The notes beneath the pieces were generated by a model. The model saw only the letters and a list, made by a program, of their open reading frames with translations. It was not told the DNA's origin and did no database searches. Positions 34,377 through 43,251 of a stretch of 54,138 bases of DNA are shown one piece after another (within the stretch, counting starts at the first letter, position 1; each line of letters opens with the position of its first letter). The stretch comes from Bradyrhizobiaceae bacterium. Lineage in GTDB: Bacteria; Pseudomonadota; Alphaproteobacteria; Rhizobiales; Aestuariivirgaceae. The stretch is taken from positions 1 to 54,138 of the forward strand of contig CANJMQ010000018.1 of assembly GCA_947475225.1 (NCBI GenBank). Direction: 5' to 3'. A program made the translations under genes and the position numbers.

Positions 34377-34880
34377 ATGAAGATCGAAATCGAGCGCAAG
34401 TTTCTTCTTGCGTCGGAGCGTTGGCGGTCGCTTGTGGAGCGAAGCGAACATATCCGAGACGGATTGCTGGCCTCGAATGACGAGCGCAATGTCAGGGTCC
34501 GGATCATCGGTGAGCGGTCGACCCTCACTGTAAAAACGCGACGAATTCGTGGTCAGCGCGAAGAGTTCGAATACGATATTCCCTACGACGACGCTGAACG
34601 GCTGCTTGCGCTTTGCGGCAGCGACGTCATCCACAAGGTCAGGCACTATATCGTGCAAGCCGATCTGACCTGGGAGGTGGACGAATATGAGGGACTGCTC
34701 AAGGGAATATCTCTTGTCGAGGTAGAGCTCGATTCAGTCGACCAGCACATAGACATTCCCGACTGGATCGGACATGAAGTCACCGCCGAGCCGCTCTACC
34801 GCAAGAGCAACATGCTGCGCGATCGGCGAGGAATTTCTAAGGGTGATGAGCAAGGTTCATCATCGCGGGCCGAAAGCTGA
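34377..34880 (+). CDS. CYTH-domain protein (triphosphate tunnel metalloenzyme)
   Basis: A 167-residue single CYTH domain. The signature ExExK is at the extreme N-terminus (Glu4, Glu6, Lys8 in MKIEIERKFL). Alternating charged strands follow (VRVRIIGERSTLTVKTRRI, WEVDEYEGLLKGISLVEVEL). Such proteins hydrolyse tripolyphosphate or other triphosphates in a metal-lined tunnel. The position between ppk2 and two more polyphosphate-type genes supports tripolyphosphatase rather than adenylate cyclase activity. About 20 C-terminal residues look unstructured. Confidence 0.88.
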   Translation: MKIEIERKFLLASERWRSLVERSEHIRDGLLASNDERNVRVRIIGERSTLTVKTRRIRGQREEFEYDIPYDDAERLLALCGSDVIHKVRHYIVQADLTWEVDEYEGLLKGISLVEVELDSVDQHIDIPDWIGHEVTAEPLYRKSNMLRDRRGISKGDEQGSSSRAES

Positions 34881-34902
34881 TCGGGTGGTCAGCTTCGGGG
34901 AT

Positions 34903-35391
34903 CTAATGTCCGATAGCCCGACGTGTCGAACCGCATTGTCTGCCATAGCGTTCGATGAGGGCGGCCAGCGGCTTCGAGCTCACGACACAGAGCGCAGTCT
35001 CAAGATCGCAACGAAGTACCCTGCGCTGCCGCTGCTCATTAAATTTGCGGACCTGCCTCTCAACGTGCATGGGATAGACATCGACGAAACAGGGGTGTCC
35101 CGAAAGACGGCGGGTGCGTTCGAACTCAAATGTGCCGACACACACCGGCATGACCGGCCCCACCAGGCCTGCCTCTTCCAAGGCCTCCTGTGCCGCCGCC
35201 TCATGCGCGGCGAGGCCTGGAATGGGATTGCCCTTCGGTATGATCCACTGGCCGCTGCCGCGACTGGTCACCAGATAGAGCTGGAGGCTTCCATCGGGGG
35301 CAAACTGTACGGGCAGGGCGGCAATCTGGCGATACATGGGAACTGACGCGCTCATCGTGATTCGATATGACTTGGGGGTGATTATCGACAT
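34903..35391 (-). CDS. NUDIX hydrolase, DIPP-like
   Basis: A 162-residue NUDIX domain of the diphosphoinositol-polyphosphate phosphohydrolase type, with QWIIPKGNPIPG followed by HEAAAQEALEEAGLVG. The usual REUxEE core reads QEALEE, so the first Arg is Gln while the metal-binding glutamates are kept. Eukaryotic relatives cut inositol pyrophosphates and polyphosphate, which would suit the polyphosphate neighbours. The start may be Met at 35355 (MSASVPMYRQ), giving 150 residues. It converges with the CYTH gene and is divergent from the CYTH-CHAD gene. Confidence 0.8.
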   Translation of the reverse strand: MSIITPKSYRITMSASVPMYRQIAALPVQFAPDGSLQLYLVTSRGSGQWIIPKGNPIPGLAAHEAAAQEALEEAGLVGPVMPVCVGTFEFERTRRLSGHPCFVDVYPMHVERQVRKFNEQRQRRVLRCDLETALCVVSSKPLAALIERYGRQCGSTRRAIGH

Positions 35392-35489
35392 GATTTCTGT
35401 TATGCGTTATACATATATCAGCTTCGCGAACCGTTTTTTGCTTCTGGTTGAATTCGATCTGCCGAGTGCGTCGCGTGTGGGAGAGTTCC

Positions 35490-37091
35490 ATGGCTGAGGA
35501 CAATGTGAGCGCGGGGGCCGTGCCGGCATCCGCCACCAGACCACAGGTAGCGGCAAAACCTTCCTCCGGGGAGGTCGAGGTGAAGTTCCGGGCGGATGGG
35601 CGCGCCATCGAGGCGGTGATATCGTCCCCGCTGCTCAAGGGTGCCACGCTTGGGCCCGCGCGCGAGCTTGTGTCCACCTATTACGACACCGACGGGCTGG
35701 ATCTGAAAGGTGCCGCTATGACGCTGCGTGTGAGACGCAGGAGCCGGGCCATTCCGTTGATGGGCGTCAAATGGGTCAAAGGTGACGACGCGGTGTTCGC
35801 GCGGGGTGAAATCGAAGTTCGCTGCCCCGATGGCGTCCCGAACCTTGACCTGTTCGAACCGGTGATTCGGGATCGGCTGAAGGCCGCCATCGCCGGACGG
35901 CCGCTCGCGGCGATTTTCGACACGCGGTTCAAGCGCCGGACAGCCCTGCTTCGCCATGGCCATTCCGACATCGAACTCGCATTGGACGAAGGTGCCGTCA
36001 TCGCCGGAGAGGCGAGCTTGCCCCTGACGGAAGTGGAGTTGGAGTTGAAGAGCGGCAACCTGTCCGACCTTCTCGGCTTCGCAGCTGTTCTGGCGCGTGA
36101 TTGCGGGCTCAGCCTTCAATTCGAGCCGAAGGCTGGTCGTGGCTACCGCCTCGCGGCGGCTGAAGCGCCGCGGTCCCAGAAGGCGACCAATCTCAAGATA
36201 CGGCAGACCACCAGTTTCGATGACCTGGTGGCCGCCGTCATTGCCAATGCGTTGAGCCATTTTGTCACCAACTGGGCGTCGTTGCGCGAATCGGATGCTC
36301 CTGAGTCGATCCACCAACTACGCGTGGCGCTGCGTCGCTTGCGCAGTGCCCTTGGCGTGTTTCGCAAGACGCTGCAGCTTCCCGAGATCGAGGATATCCG
36401 ATCTGAGGCACGGCGCATTGCCTCGGGGCTGGGGCCGGCGCGTGAAAGTGACGCCTTTCGTGCCAATGCCCTTGCCGGGCCCTTCCGCGACGGGCCCGAT
36501 CTGCAGCGCGGCGCCCGGCCGCTTCTGACGACCGTCGAGGAGCGTCGCCGGGAGAGCTACAGCGCCGCCCGCCGCCTGATCGATGATCCGCAGACCAGCC
36601 TGTTCGTGCTTGCCGTGCAGAACCTCCTCGCGCGCCGTGCCTGGCGGACGGCGGTGGAGTCGGAGAACCTGGGCCTGCTCACGTCGGAGGCGAGGGTCTA
36701 TGCAGCTGCGGTGCTCGACCGGCTGCGGCGCCGGGCCCTGAAGCGCGGCAAACACCTTCCGGACATGCCTGACGAAGAACGCCATGAGTTGCGCATCGCA
36801 CTCAAAAACCTGCGCTATGCCGTGGAGTTCTTCGGCAGCCTGTTTGGCAAGTCGAAGGAGGCGCGCTCCTATCTCAAGAGAGTTGCCGACCTTCAGGAAG
36901 ACCTCGGCGCCCACAATGACGCGGCCACCGCCAAGGCCTTCATCGATTCACTGGGGCTTCCGCCCGACGCCGAGACCCATTTCGCGTCTGGCTATCTGCT
37001 GGGCTGGTATCGTCACGCCACGCTCGTGGCCGATTCGCATCTGGCGAAGAAGTGGAAAGACTTCAGCCGGCAGGACATCTTCTGGGATTGA
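35490..37091 (+). CDS. CYTH-CHAD fusion protein (polyphosphate-binding triphosphatase)
   Basis: A 533-residue cytosolic protein. Residues 28-215 form a CYTH domain with the motif EVEVK (Glu28, Glu30, Lys32) and ARELVSTYYDTDGLDLKG. Residues 240 to the end form a CHAD domain, an all-helical histidine-rich unit that binds polyphosphate granules, with the conserved basic blocks SIHQLRVALRRLRSAL and RHELRIALKNLRYAVEFF. It probably cleaves or docks on short polyphosphates. The start at 35490 is preceded by GGGAGAG; an upstream Met at 35448 has no such site. A stem-loop follows the stop. Confidence 0.92.
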   Translation: MAEDNVSAGAVPASATRPQVAAKPSSGEVEVKFRADGRAIEAVISSPLLKGATLGPARELVSTYYDTDGLDLKGAAMTLRVRRRSRAIPLMGVKWVKGDDAVFARGEIEVRCPDGVPNLDLFEPVIRDRLKAAIAGRPLAAIFDTRFKRRTALLRHGHSDIELALDEGAVIAGEASLPLTEVELELKSGNLSDLLGFAAVLARDCGLSLQFEPKAGRGYRLAAAEAPRSQKATNLKIRQTTSFDDLVAAVIANALSHFVTNWASLRESDAPESIHQLRVALRRLRSALGVFRKTLQLPEIEDIRSEARRIASGLGPARESDAFRANALAGPFRDGPDLQRGARPLLTTVEERRRESYSAARRLIDDPQTSLFVLAVQNLLARRAWRTAVESENLGLLTSEARVYAAAVLDRLRRRALKRGKHLPDMPDEERHELRIALKNLRYAVEFFGSLFGKSKEARSYLKRVADLQEDLGAHNDAATAKAFIDSLGLPPDAETHFASGYLLGWYRHATLVADSHLAKKWKDFSRQDIFWD

Positions 37092-37107
37092 GCCCTCTAC
37101 GGCGCAC

Positions 37108-37129
37108 GGGCGGCGCCCAAGCGCCGCCC
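37108..37129. terminator. Stem-loop between convergent genes
   Basis: Arms GGGCGGCGC (37108-37116) and GCGCCGCCC (37121-37129) with a CCAA loop, lying between the stops of the CYTH-CHAD gene and the isomerase-like gene. It may serve both directions. The T tract is minimal. Confidence 0.55.
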
Positions 37130-37140
37130 TTCGGACCTAT

Positions 37141-38067
37141 TCACTCAGCCGCTTCGCGCAGCACGTTGCGCGCCTGCGCTGCCATGGACTTGGTGGCCGC
37201 AACGCATTCGCGAGCGGCATACCAGTAGCGCTCCTTCAACTCGATGTTGAAGACGACGCCTTGAGGAAAGCGGCATTCCGCCATCAGTTCCGTCCATGGG
37301 ATGTCGCCCCAGCCCACCGGCAGGTGCAGGTCGCCATGGCCAAAGGCCAGCCTTTCGCCTTCCGTGAACATCCAGATATCGTCCTGGCGGCCAAAGCTGT
37401 CATGGATGTGGAGGTGCTTCGCGAAGGGGGCAAGCGCTGACACTTCGTTCAGAAAATCCGACCGGCGACCTTCGAAATCCAGCCGCAGGTAGGAATGGCT
37501 GAAGTCGATCGTCGCCATCACCGCTGGATGGTTGATGGCGGCGAGTTCCTGCGCCAGCCGCAACGGCGTCGGCGTGTGCTGGCTGCCATTGTCGGTGAAC
37601 AGCGTCTCCACGCACAGGGTGATGTCACGCTCGGCGGCGAGATCGCCCGCCAGCTGCAGCCATTCGCGCTGGCGGAGATAGGCATCCTCCAGTCCCTCAG
37701 CCTGCTGCATCGGAGCCACGCCGGCATGAAGGACATAGTTGAGCGCTTTTACTTCCGCGGCAACGTCGAGCGAGGCGCTGAGCACCTCGAGATGGCGGGG
37801 TAAGCGCCAGGCTTCGTCCATGAAGTTGATGGCCAGCGGCCCGTGCACCGTGAAGGTGACGGCGCGGCCGGCGCATGCCCGCTTCAGAGCGTCCATCTGC
37901 GGCTGGCGGATGCGTCCGCCGACCACGATGTCCATGTCATAGGTCGGCAGTTCAATCGTGGCAACCCCGAGCTCTTCGATCATGTCGAGCTCCATTCCGA
38001 GGTCGGAGAGGTCGTTGGCTCGCTTGTGTGCGGAGATACCAACCCCGGTTATACCGTTCTGCAGCAT
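37141..38067 (-). CDS. Sugar phosphate isomerase/epimerase-like TIM-barrel protein
   Basis: A 308-residue xylose-isomerase-like TIM-barrel protein (AP endonuclease 2 family). Metal-ligand segments typical of the fold are visible: TFTVHGPL, LCVETLF, ATIDFSHSYL and LHIHDSFG, then VVFNIELKERYW near the end. The reaction is unknown; such proteins isomerise or dehydrate sugars and inositols. It is divergent from a small secreted protein, with a candidate Pho box between, and lies near ugpBAEC. A role in handling glycerol-phosphate or sugar-phosphate products is possible but unproven. Confidence 0.75.
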   Translation of the reverse strand: MLQNGITGVGISAHKRANDLSDLGMELDMIEELGVATIELPTYDMDIVVGGRIRQPQMDALKRACAGRAVTFTVHGPLAINFMDEAWRLPRHLEVLSASLDVAAEVKALNYVLHAGVAPMQQAEGLEDAYLRQREWLQLAGDLAAERDITLCVETLFTDNGSQHTPTPLRLAQELAAINHPAVMATIDFSHSYLRLDFEGRRSDFLNEVSALAPFAKHLHIHDSFGRQDDIWMFTEGERLAFGHGDLHLPVGWGDIPWTELMAECRFPQGVVFNIELKERYWYAARECVAATKSMAAQARNVLREAAE

Positions 38068-38203
38068 TGGCGTGTTCCTGAATGGGGCGGCACCGCGCCG
38101 CTTCCGGCCAGCGATAGCTGCGTCTCATGTAGAACCCACGACAGCTTTGTTACCAGTTCATACCGATCAGATTTTCTTTGATCGACGATAAAATGACGCC
38201 ATA

Positions 38204-38221
38204 TTGTCATTCAGTCTTCAT
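38204..38221 (+). promoter_or_regulatory. Candidate Pho box upstream of the small secreted protein
   Basis: TTGTCAT-TCAG-TCTTCAT fits the two-half-site Pho pattern with 11-bp phasing. It lies only 16 bp before the start at 38238, closer than usual, so it is a weaker candidate than the other boxes here. Confidence 0.4.
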
Positions 38222-38237
38222 CGAAAGGTGAATCGGC

Positions 38238-38597
38238 ATGCGAAGCCTGATCCTGTTTGCCTGTATCGTCATGTGTGGCGGCGCCGCGGCCGGTGACCTC
38301 GCCGGGGCTGACCTCAAGGATGCGCTTGTGGGCCAGACCTTGCAGTGGTGGGAAACCGATGGCTGGCGCTACGGGCACCTGACCCTGCTGCCCGACGGGC
38401 GCGCTGAAATCACCCTTGATGCGCCGGTCACCAAGCGTGACGAGGGCCAATGGCGGATTTCGGGAAGCCAGTTGTGCACCTCCTGGTCCAGCCTGCGCGG
38501 GCGCGAGACGAAGTGCTATTCGGTGCGGCGTACCGCACCGGACCGCTTCATGACCAGCGGGGGCAATGTTTTCGTTGTCGTCGCCGCGGGTGTGTGA
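38238..38597 (+). CDS. Small secreted hypothetical protein
   Basis: A 119-residue protein with a signal peptide (MRSLILFACIVMCGGAAAG, cleaved near residue 19). A short beta-rich domain follows: GQTLQWWETDGWRYGHLTLLPDGRAEITL, then GQWRISGSQLCTSWSSLRGRETKC. Two cysteines, in QLCTSW and TKCYSV, could form a disulfide. The pattern resembles small periplasmic proteins of unknown function with a strand-rich lipocalin-like repeat. Its gene precedes ugpB by 119 bp, of which about half is a five-unit Pho box. Confidence 0.7.
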   Translation: MRSLILFACIVMCGGAAAGDLAGADLKDALVGQTLQWWETDGWRYGHLTLLPDGRAEITLDAPVTKRDEGQWRISGSQLCTSWSSLRGRETKCYSVRRTAPDRFMTSGGNVFVVVAAGV

Positions 38598-38603
38598 ACA
38601 CAT

Positions 38604-38654
38604 TCGTCATGTGAGCGTCAGGATTCGTTCATCGCATTGTCTGACAGCCGTCAT
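38604..38654 (+). promoter_or_regulatory. Five-unit Pho box upstream of ugpB
   Basis: Five half-sites follow at exact 11-bp intervals: TCGTCAT (38604), GCGTCAG (38615), CGTTCAT (38626), TTGTCTG (38637) and CCGTCAT (38648). Each has the GTCAT-like core spaced by 4 nt. The block ends 62 bp before the ugpB ATG. It is the longest such array in the window and implies strong phosphate-starvation control of ugpBAEC. Confidence 0.8.
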
Positions 38655-38716
38655 CCGCTGGCCTCTAGCATGTCGGTCCGGGAGCCTTCTGCTCGCCGCC
38701 AACTCGGAGGTAACAC

Positions 38717-40051
38717 ATGAACCGAATTCTTATCGCGGCTGCGTCGCTTGGCGCACTCGCACTCGCCGCCGCGCCTGCCCACGCGGAGCGAATCAAGTTT
38801 GATTTCTGGTACGGCAACACCGGCGCCATCGCCGAGGTCGTCCAGAAGCATTGCGACCTCTTCAACCAGTCGCAGGACAAGTACGAGGCCGTGTGCACCG
38901 GCCAGGGCGGCTATGACAAGGCAGAGCAGAACACTATTGCGGCCTATCGCGCCAAGCAGCAGCCCACCATCGTCCAGATCTATGACGCGGGTACCGTGAA
39001 CTTCATGCTGTCGGATGCCATCATCCCCGCCGTGCAGTTTGCCAAGGACCATGGCATGAACGTCGCCTGGGATTCCTATTTCGGCGGTATCAAGAACTAC
39101 TATGCCACCTCCAAGGGCGAGATGTGGTCCTTCCCCTACAACTCTTCCACGGCCATGTTCTACTGGAACAAGGACGTCTGGGCGAAAATCGGCAAGACCG
39201 AGGCTCCCAAGACCTGGAGCGAATATGCGGCCGACCTGAAGGCGATGAAGGCGGCTGGCGTCTCCTGCGGACTCGCTCTCGACTATGACACCTGGACCGC
39301 TCTCGAGCAGTTCTCGGCCTCGAATGACCTGCCCATCGCCACGATGAACAATGGCTATGACGGGTTGGGCGCGGAACTCCTCTTCAACAAGACGGCCTAT
39401 GTTGACCACATGAAGGACTACAAGTCCTGGCTCGACTCCGGCTATGCCGAACTCCACACGGAACAGACTGGCAAGGACATCGACCAAGCCTTCGCCGACG
39501 GCACCTGCGCCTCGATCTTCGAATCGATCGCTGATTTCCGTAACTTCAAGAAGACGGCGACGGGCTTCAACTGGGGCGTGGCGATGCTGCCGCTGCTCGA
39601 CGGCAAGGAGCGCAAGAACACGCTTGTGGGCGGCGCCTCGCTGTGGGTGATGAAGGGCAAGACCGACCAGGAGTATGAGGCGGCGACAGCCTTCCTCAAC
39701 TACGCCACCGCTGCCGACACTGGCCAGAAGTACATTGTTGAGAACACCGGCTACATCCCGGTGCGCGCTGATGGCCTCGATCTGCTGAACAAGGAAGGCT
39801 TCTACCAGAAGCCCGAAAATGCCGGTCGCGAGCTCGCCATCGCCTCGTTGACGGCGTCCAACGGCACGCCCGTGACCCGCGGCATCCGCCTCGGCAACTA
39901 CACCTCGATCCGCAAGGCTCTCAAGTCTGAGCTCGAGGCTGCCTTTGCTGGTCAGAAGGACGTGCAGGTCGCCATCGACGACGCGGTGACGACGGGCAAC
40001 GAGATCCTGCGCCGTTACGAGCAGACCTTCCAGGGCGCACAGCTTCCCTGA
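38717..40051 (+). CDS. ugpB: sn-Glycerol-3-phosphate/glycerophosphodiester-binding protein UgpB
   Basis: A 444-residue periplasmic family 1 solute-binding protein. The signal peptide ends at AAAPAHA (about residue 23), followed by ERIKFDFWYGNTGA. The binding-cleft segments WSFPYNSSTAMFYWNKDVW and FLNYATAADTGQKYIVENTGYIPV are typical of UgpB. It brings glycerol-3-phosphate and glycerophosphodiesters to the UgpAE permease. AGGT lies upstream of the ATG. The 79-bp gap to ugpA contains a stem-loop. Confidence 0.93.
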   Translation: MNRILIAAASLGALALAAAPAHAERIKFDFWYGNTGAIAEVVQKHCDLFNQSQDKYEAVCTGQGGYDKAEQNTIAAYRAKQQPTIVQIYDAGTVNFMLSDAIIPAVQFAKDHGMNVAWDSYFGGIKNYYATSKGEMWSFPYNSSTAMFYWNKDVWAKIGKTEAPKTWSEYAADLKAMKAAGVSCGLALDYDTWTALEQFSASNDLPIATMNNGYDGLGAELLFNKTAYVDHMKDYKSWLDSGYAELHTEQTGKDIDQAFADGTCASIFESIADFRNFKKTATGFNWGVAMLPLLDGKERKNTLVGGASLWVMKGKTDQEYEAATAFLNYATAADTGQKYIVENTGYIPVRADGLDLLNKEGFYQKPENAGRELAIASLTASNGTPVTRGIRLGNYTSIRKALKSELEAAFAGQKDVQVAIDDAVTTGNEILRRYEQTFQGAQLP

Positions 40052-40061
40052 TCTGGTACTG

Positions 40062-40089
40062 GGCCGGGCGGCGTCGCAGCTGCCCGGCC
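40062..40089 (+). terminator. Stem-loop between ugpB and ugpA
   Basis: Arms GGCCGGGC (40062-40069) and GCCCGGCC (40082-40089) with a 12-nt loop, followed by CACATCTCG and a TTTTT stretch a little downstream. It lies 8 bp after the ugpB stop, in the same position as the stem-loops after the other two binding-protein genes. Confidence 0.6.
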
Positions 40090-40130
40090 ACATCTCGTTA
40101 CTTTTTCACGTACAATCTGGACTCCAGCCC

Positions 40131-41015
40131 TTGCTCAGACACGCGGCATTCACCAACATCTGGCTCGCCGCGGCGCTTGTCGTGCCGCAGCTGCTGCTTG
40201 TGTTCATCTTCTTTTATTGGCCAACCGGTGAGGCGCTGTACTGGGCCTTCACGCTGGAGCAGCCCTTCGGTGGCAGCAACCAGTGGGTCGGCTGGCTGAA
40301 TTTCGCTACGGTCTTCAAGGATCCGAAATACTGGAACTCGGTTCAGGTCTCCATCATCTTCGCGGCCGCGACGACAGCCATCATCATTTCCGTATCGCTG
40401 TCTCTCGCACTGCTGGTCGACCGCCGCCTGCCTGGTCACCAAATTTACTCCTTCGCCTATTTTATTCCCTATGCCATGGCCGCGCCGGCGGCGGGCCTTG
40501 CCTTCCGCTTCATTTTCTCTCCCAATGCCGGCTTCGTTGCGGCAATCAACAACTGGTTCCCAAACATCTGGAACCCGGCGACGGACGGCTTTGACGCAAT
40601 GGTCCTGGTGGTCCTGTGCCAGGCCTGGAAGTCGATCGGCTACAACTTCGTGTTCTTCCTTGCTGCCCTGCAGTCCATTCCGCGCCCTTTGACGGAAGCA
40701 AGTGCAATGGACGGCGCCGGCGCGATGCGGCGCATGTGGGACATCCAGGTGCCGCTGGTGATGCCCACTCTGTTCTTCCTCCTGATCATCAACTTGACCG
40801 ACAGCTTCGTCGACAGCTTCGGCATCATCGACATCACTACCCATGGTGGCCCGGCGCGAGCGACGGATCTCATGGTCTACAAGATCTATTTCGATGGCTT
40901 CAAGGCGCAGGACTACTCCCTGGCCGCCGCCGAATCGATCGTGCTCATGCTGCTGGTCATTGTTCTCACATTCATCCAGTTCCGCTTCGTCGAGCGGCGC
41001 GTCCACTACGCATGA
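40131..41015 (+). CDS. ugpA: Glycerol-3-phosphate ABC transporter permease UgpA
   Basis: A 294-residue inner-membrane permease of the MalF/UgpA type with six helices. The coupling loop to the ATPase is EASAMDGAGAMRRMWDIQVP. The start appears to be TTG at 40131, which gives the normal N-terminus LRHAAFTNIWLAAALVVPQ; no ATG fits better. The ugpE start follows 10 bp after its stop. Confidence 0.92.
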   Translation: MLRHAAFTNIWLAAALVVPQLLLVFIFFYWPTGEALYWAFTLEQPFGGSNQWVGWLNFATVFKDPKYWNSVQVSIIFAAATTAIIISVSLSLALLVDRRLPGHQIYSFAYFIPYAMAAPAAGLAFRFIFSPNAGFVAAINNWFPNIWNPATDGFDAMVLVVLCQAWKSIGYNFVFFLAALQSIPRPLTEASAMDGAGAMRRMWDIQVPLVMPTLFFLLIINLTDSFVDSFGIIDITTHGGPARATDLMVYKIYFDGFKAQDYSLAAAESIVLMLLVIVLTFIQFRFVERRVHYA

Positions 41016-41025
41016 GGATGATCCG

Positions 41026-41919
41026 GTGATCGAGCGCACGCCCATACTCAATGCCGTGACGCAGGTTGTGCTTCTCGTCATGCTCTTCGTGATCCTGGTG
41101 CCGTTCTGGATGGTGTTCGCGGCGGCGAGCCATGATTTCGTGACCGTCAACCGGGTGCCTATGCCGCTGTGGCCAGGCGGCCACCTCTATGAAAACCTCA
41201 GCGAAGTGTGGATCAAGGGAAACTTTGGGACGGCACTCACCAACTCCCTCATCTCATCAGTTCTGGTGACGGTGGGAAAAGTGTTCCTCGCCTCGATCAC
41301 CGCCTTTTCCATCGTATTCTTCCGCTATCGGGCGCGCATGCTCGTATTCTGGGCGATCTTCATCACCCTCATGCTGCCGCTCGAGGTCCGTATCGTGCCG
41401 ACCTATGCAGTGGCGGCGAATGTGCTGAGCCCGCTGCAGCAGATGCTGAACTTGCTAGGCTTCCAGCTGGTGCTGCCGGAGTGGAACCTTCTCAACACTT
41501 ATGCGGGCCTGGTCTTGCCACTGGTGGCAACCGCCACGGGCACCTTCCTCTACCGGCAGTTCTATCTCACCATTCCGAAGGACCTGGCCGAGGCTGCAAA
41601 GATGGATGGCGCCGGCCCACTCCGATTCTACTGGCAGATCCTGATGCCGCTGTCGCGCAGTAACATGGCGGCCCTGGCGGCGATCATGTTTGTCTACGCC
41701 TGGAACCAGTATCTCTGGCCGCTGCTAGTAATCACCGATCAGGCCAATTATGCAACGGCCACCATGCAGCTTCAGAAAATGGTTCCGGAGGGCTTCGGCG
41801 AGCCGCCGGTCTGGAACACCGCCATGGCTGCAACCCTCATCGTACTCGTGCCACCCGCCATCGTGTCGATCCTCCTGCAGAGGCTGATCGTCAGAGGCCT
41901 CATCACAACCGAGAAGTGA
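41026..41919 (+). CDS. ugpE: Glycerol-3-phosphate ABC transporter permease UgpE
   Basis: A 297-residue permease of the MalG/UgpE type. The start is GTG at 41026, 10 bp after ugpA, giving [20 protein letters not shown] as the first helix. The EAA coupling loop is [20 protein letters not shown]. The UgpE-typical C-terminal segment [11 protein letters not shown] and [13 protein letters not shown] are present. A longer reading from 40843 lies in the ugpA region and is rejected. It is followed 4 bp later by ugpC. Confidence 0.93.
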   Translation: MIERTPILNAVTQVVLLVMLFVILVPFWMVFAAASHDFVTVNRVPMPLWPGGHLYENLSEVWIKGNFGTALTNSLISSVLVTVGKVFLASITAFSIVFFRYRARMLVFWAIFITLMLPLEVRIVPTYAVAANVLSPLQQMLNLLGFQLVLPEWNLLNTYAGLVLPLVATATGTFLYRQFYLTIPKDLAEAAKMDGAGPLRFYWQILMPLSRSNMAALAAIMFVYAWNQYLWPLLVITDQANYATATMQLQKMVPEGFGEPPVWNTAMAATLIVLVPPAIVSILLQRLIVRGLITTEK

Positions 41920-41923
41920 ACAG

Positions 41924-42997
41924 ATGTCAGCCATCAGCCTGCGGAACGTGAAGAAGGCCTACGGAAAGAACGAGGTTGTGCATGGCGTGGACTTTGAGGC
42001 AGCGGCCGGTGAGTTCGTGGTCATCCTCGGCCCCTCGGGTTGTGGGAAATCGACCCTGTTGCGCATGGTCGCCGGCCTCGAGTCGGTGACGGCGGGCGAC
42101 ATTGAGATTGGGGGCAGGGTGGTCAATGCGCTCGAGCCGCGCGAGCGCGGCTGCGCCATGGTGTTCCAGAACTACGCGCTCTACCCGCACATGAGCGTGG
42201 CTGACAACATTGGCTATTCCCTCAAGGTGGCCGGCGTGCCACGCAGCACGCGAGAGACGCGGGTGAAGGCGGTGGCCGAATCCCTCGGGCTTGGCGAATT
42301 CCTGCGGCGCAAGCCCGGCCAGCTTTCGGGCGGACAGCGCCAGCGCGTGGCAATGGGCCGCGCCATGATCCGTGAGCCGCTGGTGTTCCTCTATGATGAG
42401 CCGCTGTCGAACCTTGATGCCAAGCTGCGCGTTGCCATGCGGGTTGAGATTCGCAGGCTTCACCAGAAGCTCGGAACCACCACGCTGTTCGTTACCCACG
42501 ACCAGGTGGAGGCCATGACACTCGCTGATCGCATCGTGGTTATGAACAAGGGTGTCATTGAGCAGGTGGGCACACCTGCCGATGTCTACCATCGGCCCCA
42601 GTCAACATATGTCGCGTCCTTCATCGGGGCGCCGGGCATGAACATCCTGCCCGCGCGGTTGGGAGCGGGGTCATCGCTACTGTTGCTCGACGATGGGCAA
42701 ACGGTGGACCTGGCCGGGCATCCGGGGGGCAGTGATTTGCCGAACGAAGTCCATGTGGGAATTAGAGCTGAATCCATCAGCCTTGCCAATCATGGCCGGG
42801 GCGTGCGGGCGAAGGTACACTTCACCGAGGAACTGGGATCATCCCGCCTTCTCCATGCTGAAGTGGGATCAACCCCGATCATTGTCTCGAGCAAGGATGC
42901 TGGGATCATCGAGCCTGGTGCCGAGGTGAACCTCGAACTGCCACCAGATTCATTGCACTTCTTCAACCCGGATAGTGGCCGGCGCATCGCGCATTGA
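41924..42997 (+). CDS. ugpC: Glycerol-3-phosphate ABC transporter ATPase UgpC
   Basis: A 357-residue ATPase of the MalK/UgpC family. Walker A is GPSGCGKST, the signature [15 protein letters not shown] and Walker [13 protein letters not shown], with the H-loop in [14 protein letters not shown]. The C-terminal OB-fold regulatory region starts near residue 240. It completes the ugpBAEC importer. No ugpQ phosphodiesterase gene follows in this operon. Confidence 0.94.
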   Translation: MSAISLRNVKKAYGKNEVVHGVDFEAAAGEFVVILGPSGCGKSTLLRMVAGLESVTAGDIEIGGRVVNALEPRERGCAMVFQNYALYPHMSVADNIGYSLKVAGVPRSTRETRVKAVAESLGLGEFLRRKPGQLSGGQRQRVAMGRAMIREPLVFLYDEPLSNLDAKLRVAMRVEIRRLHQKLGTTTLFVTHDQVEAMTLADRIVVMNKGVIEQVGTPADVYHRPQSTYVASFIGAPGMNILPARLGAGSSLLLLDDGQTVDLAGHPGGSDLPNEVHVGIRAESISLANHGRGVRAKVHFTEELGSSRLLHAEVGSTPIIVSSKDAGIIEPGAEVNLELPPDSLHFFNPDSGRRIAH

Positions 42998-43240
42998 GGC
43001 TCGCGCCGAAGGGGCAAGGGCGCTGGTGCGTCGGGTAGAGCAACCCCACGTCACTGGCGGGGCGGTTGTAAAACCGTCACAAGAATCAGTGCTCTTGTTG
43101 CCATGCGAGTTGTCCTGCTCACCGCCCGAGGCGGTTATACTGCGACCTCCCAAACAGTCTGGATGATCAAACGCGCGCGGCCTGGCGATTGCCTGCCGCC
43201 GGCGCAGAGAAGTGCGTTTTGCGTTGGTTAAAGTGCCTCA

Positions 43241-43245
43241 AGGAG
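43241..43245 (+). promoter_or_regulatory. Ribosome-binding site deciding the phoH start
   Basis: AGGAG lies 6 nt before ATG 43252, and no good site precedes the frame's earlier Met at 43189. Confidence 0.6.
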
Positions 43246-43251
43246 AACCAG

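Noticed and set aside
43021..43110. Possible Pho box before phoH
   Set aside because: ACGTCAC (43048) and CCGTCAC (43074) are 26 bp apart, not a multiple of 11, so the phasing seen in the accepted boxes is missing.
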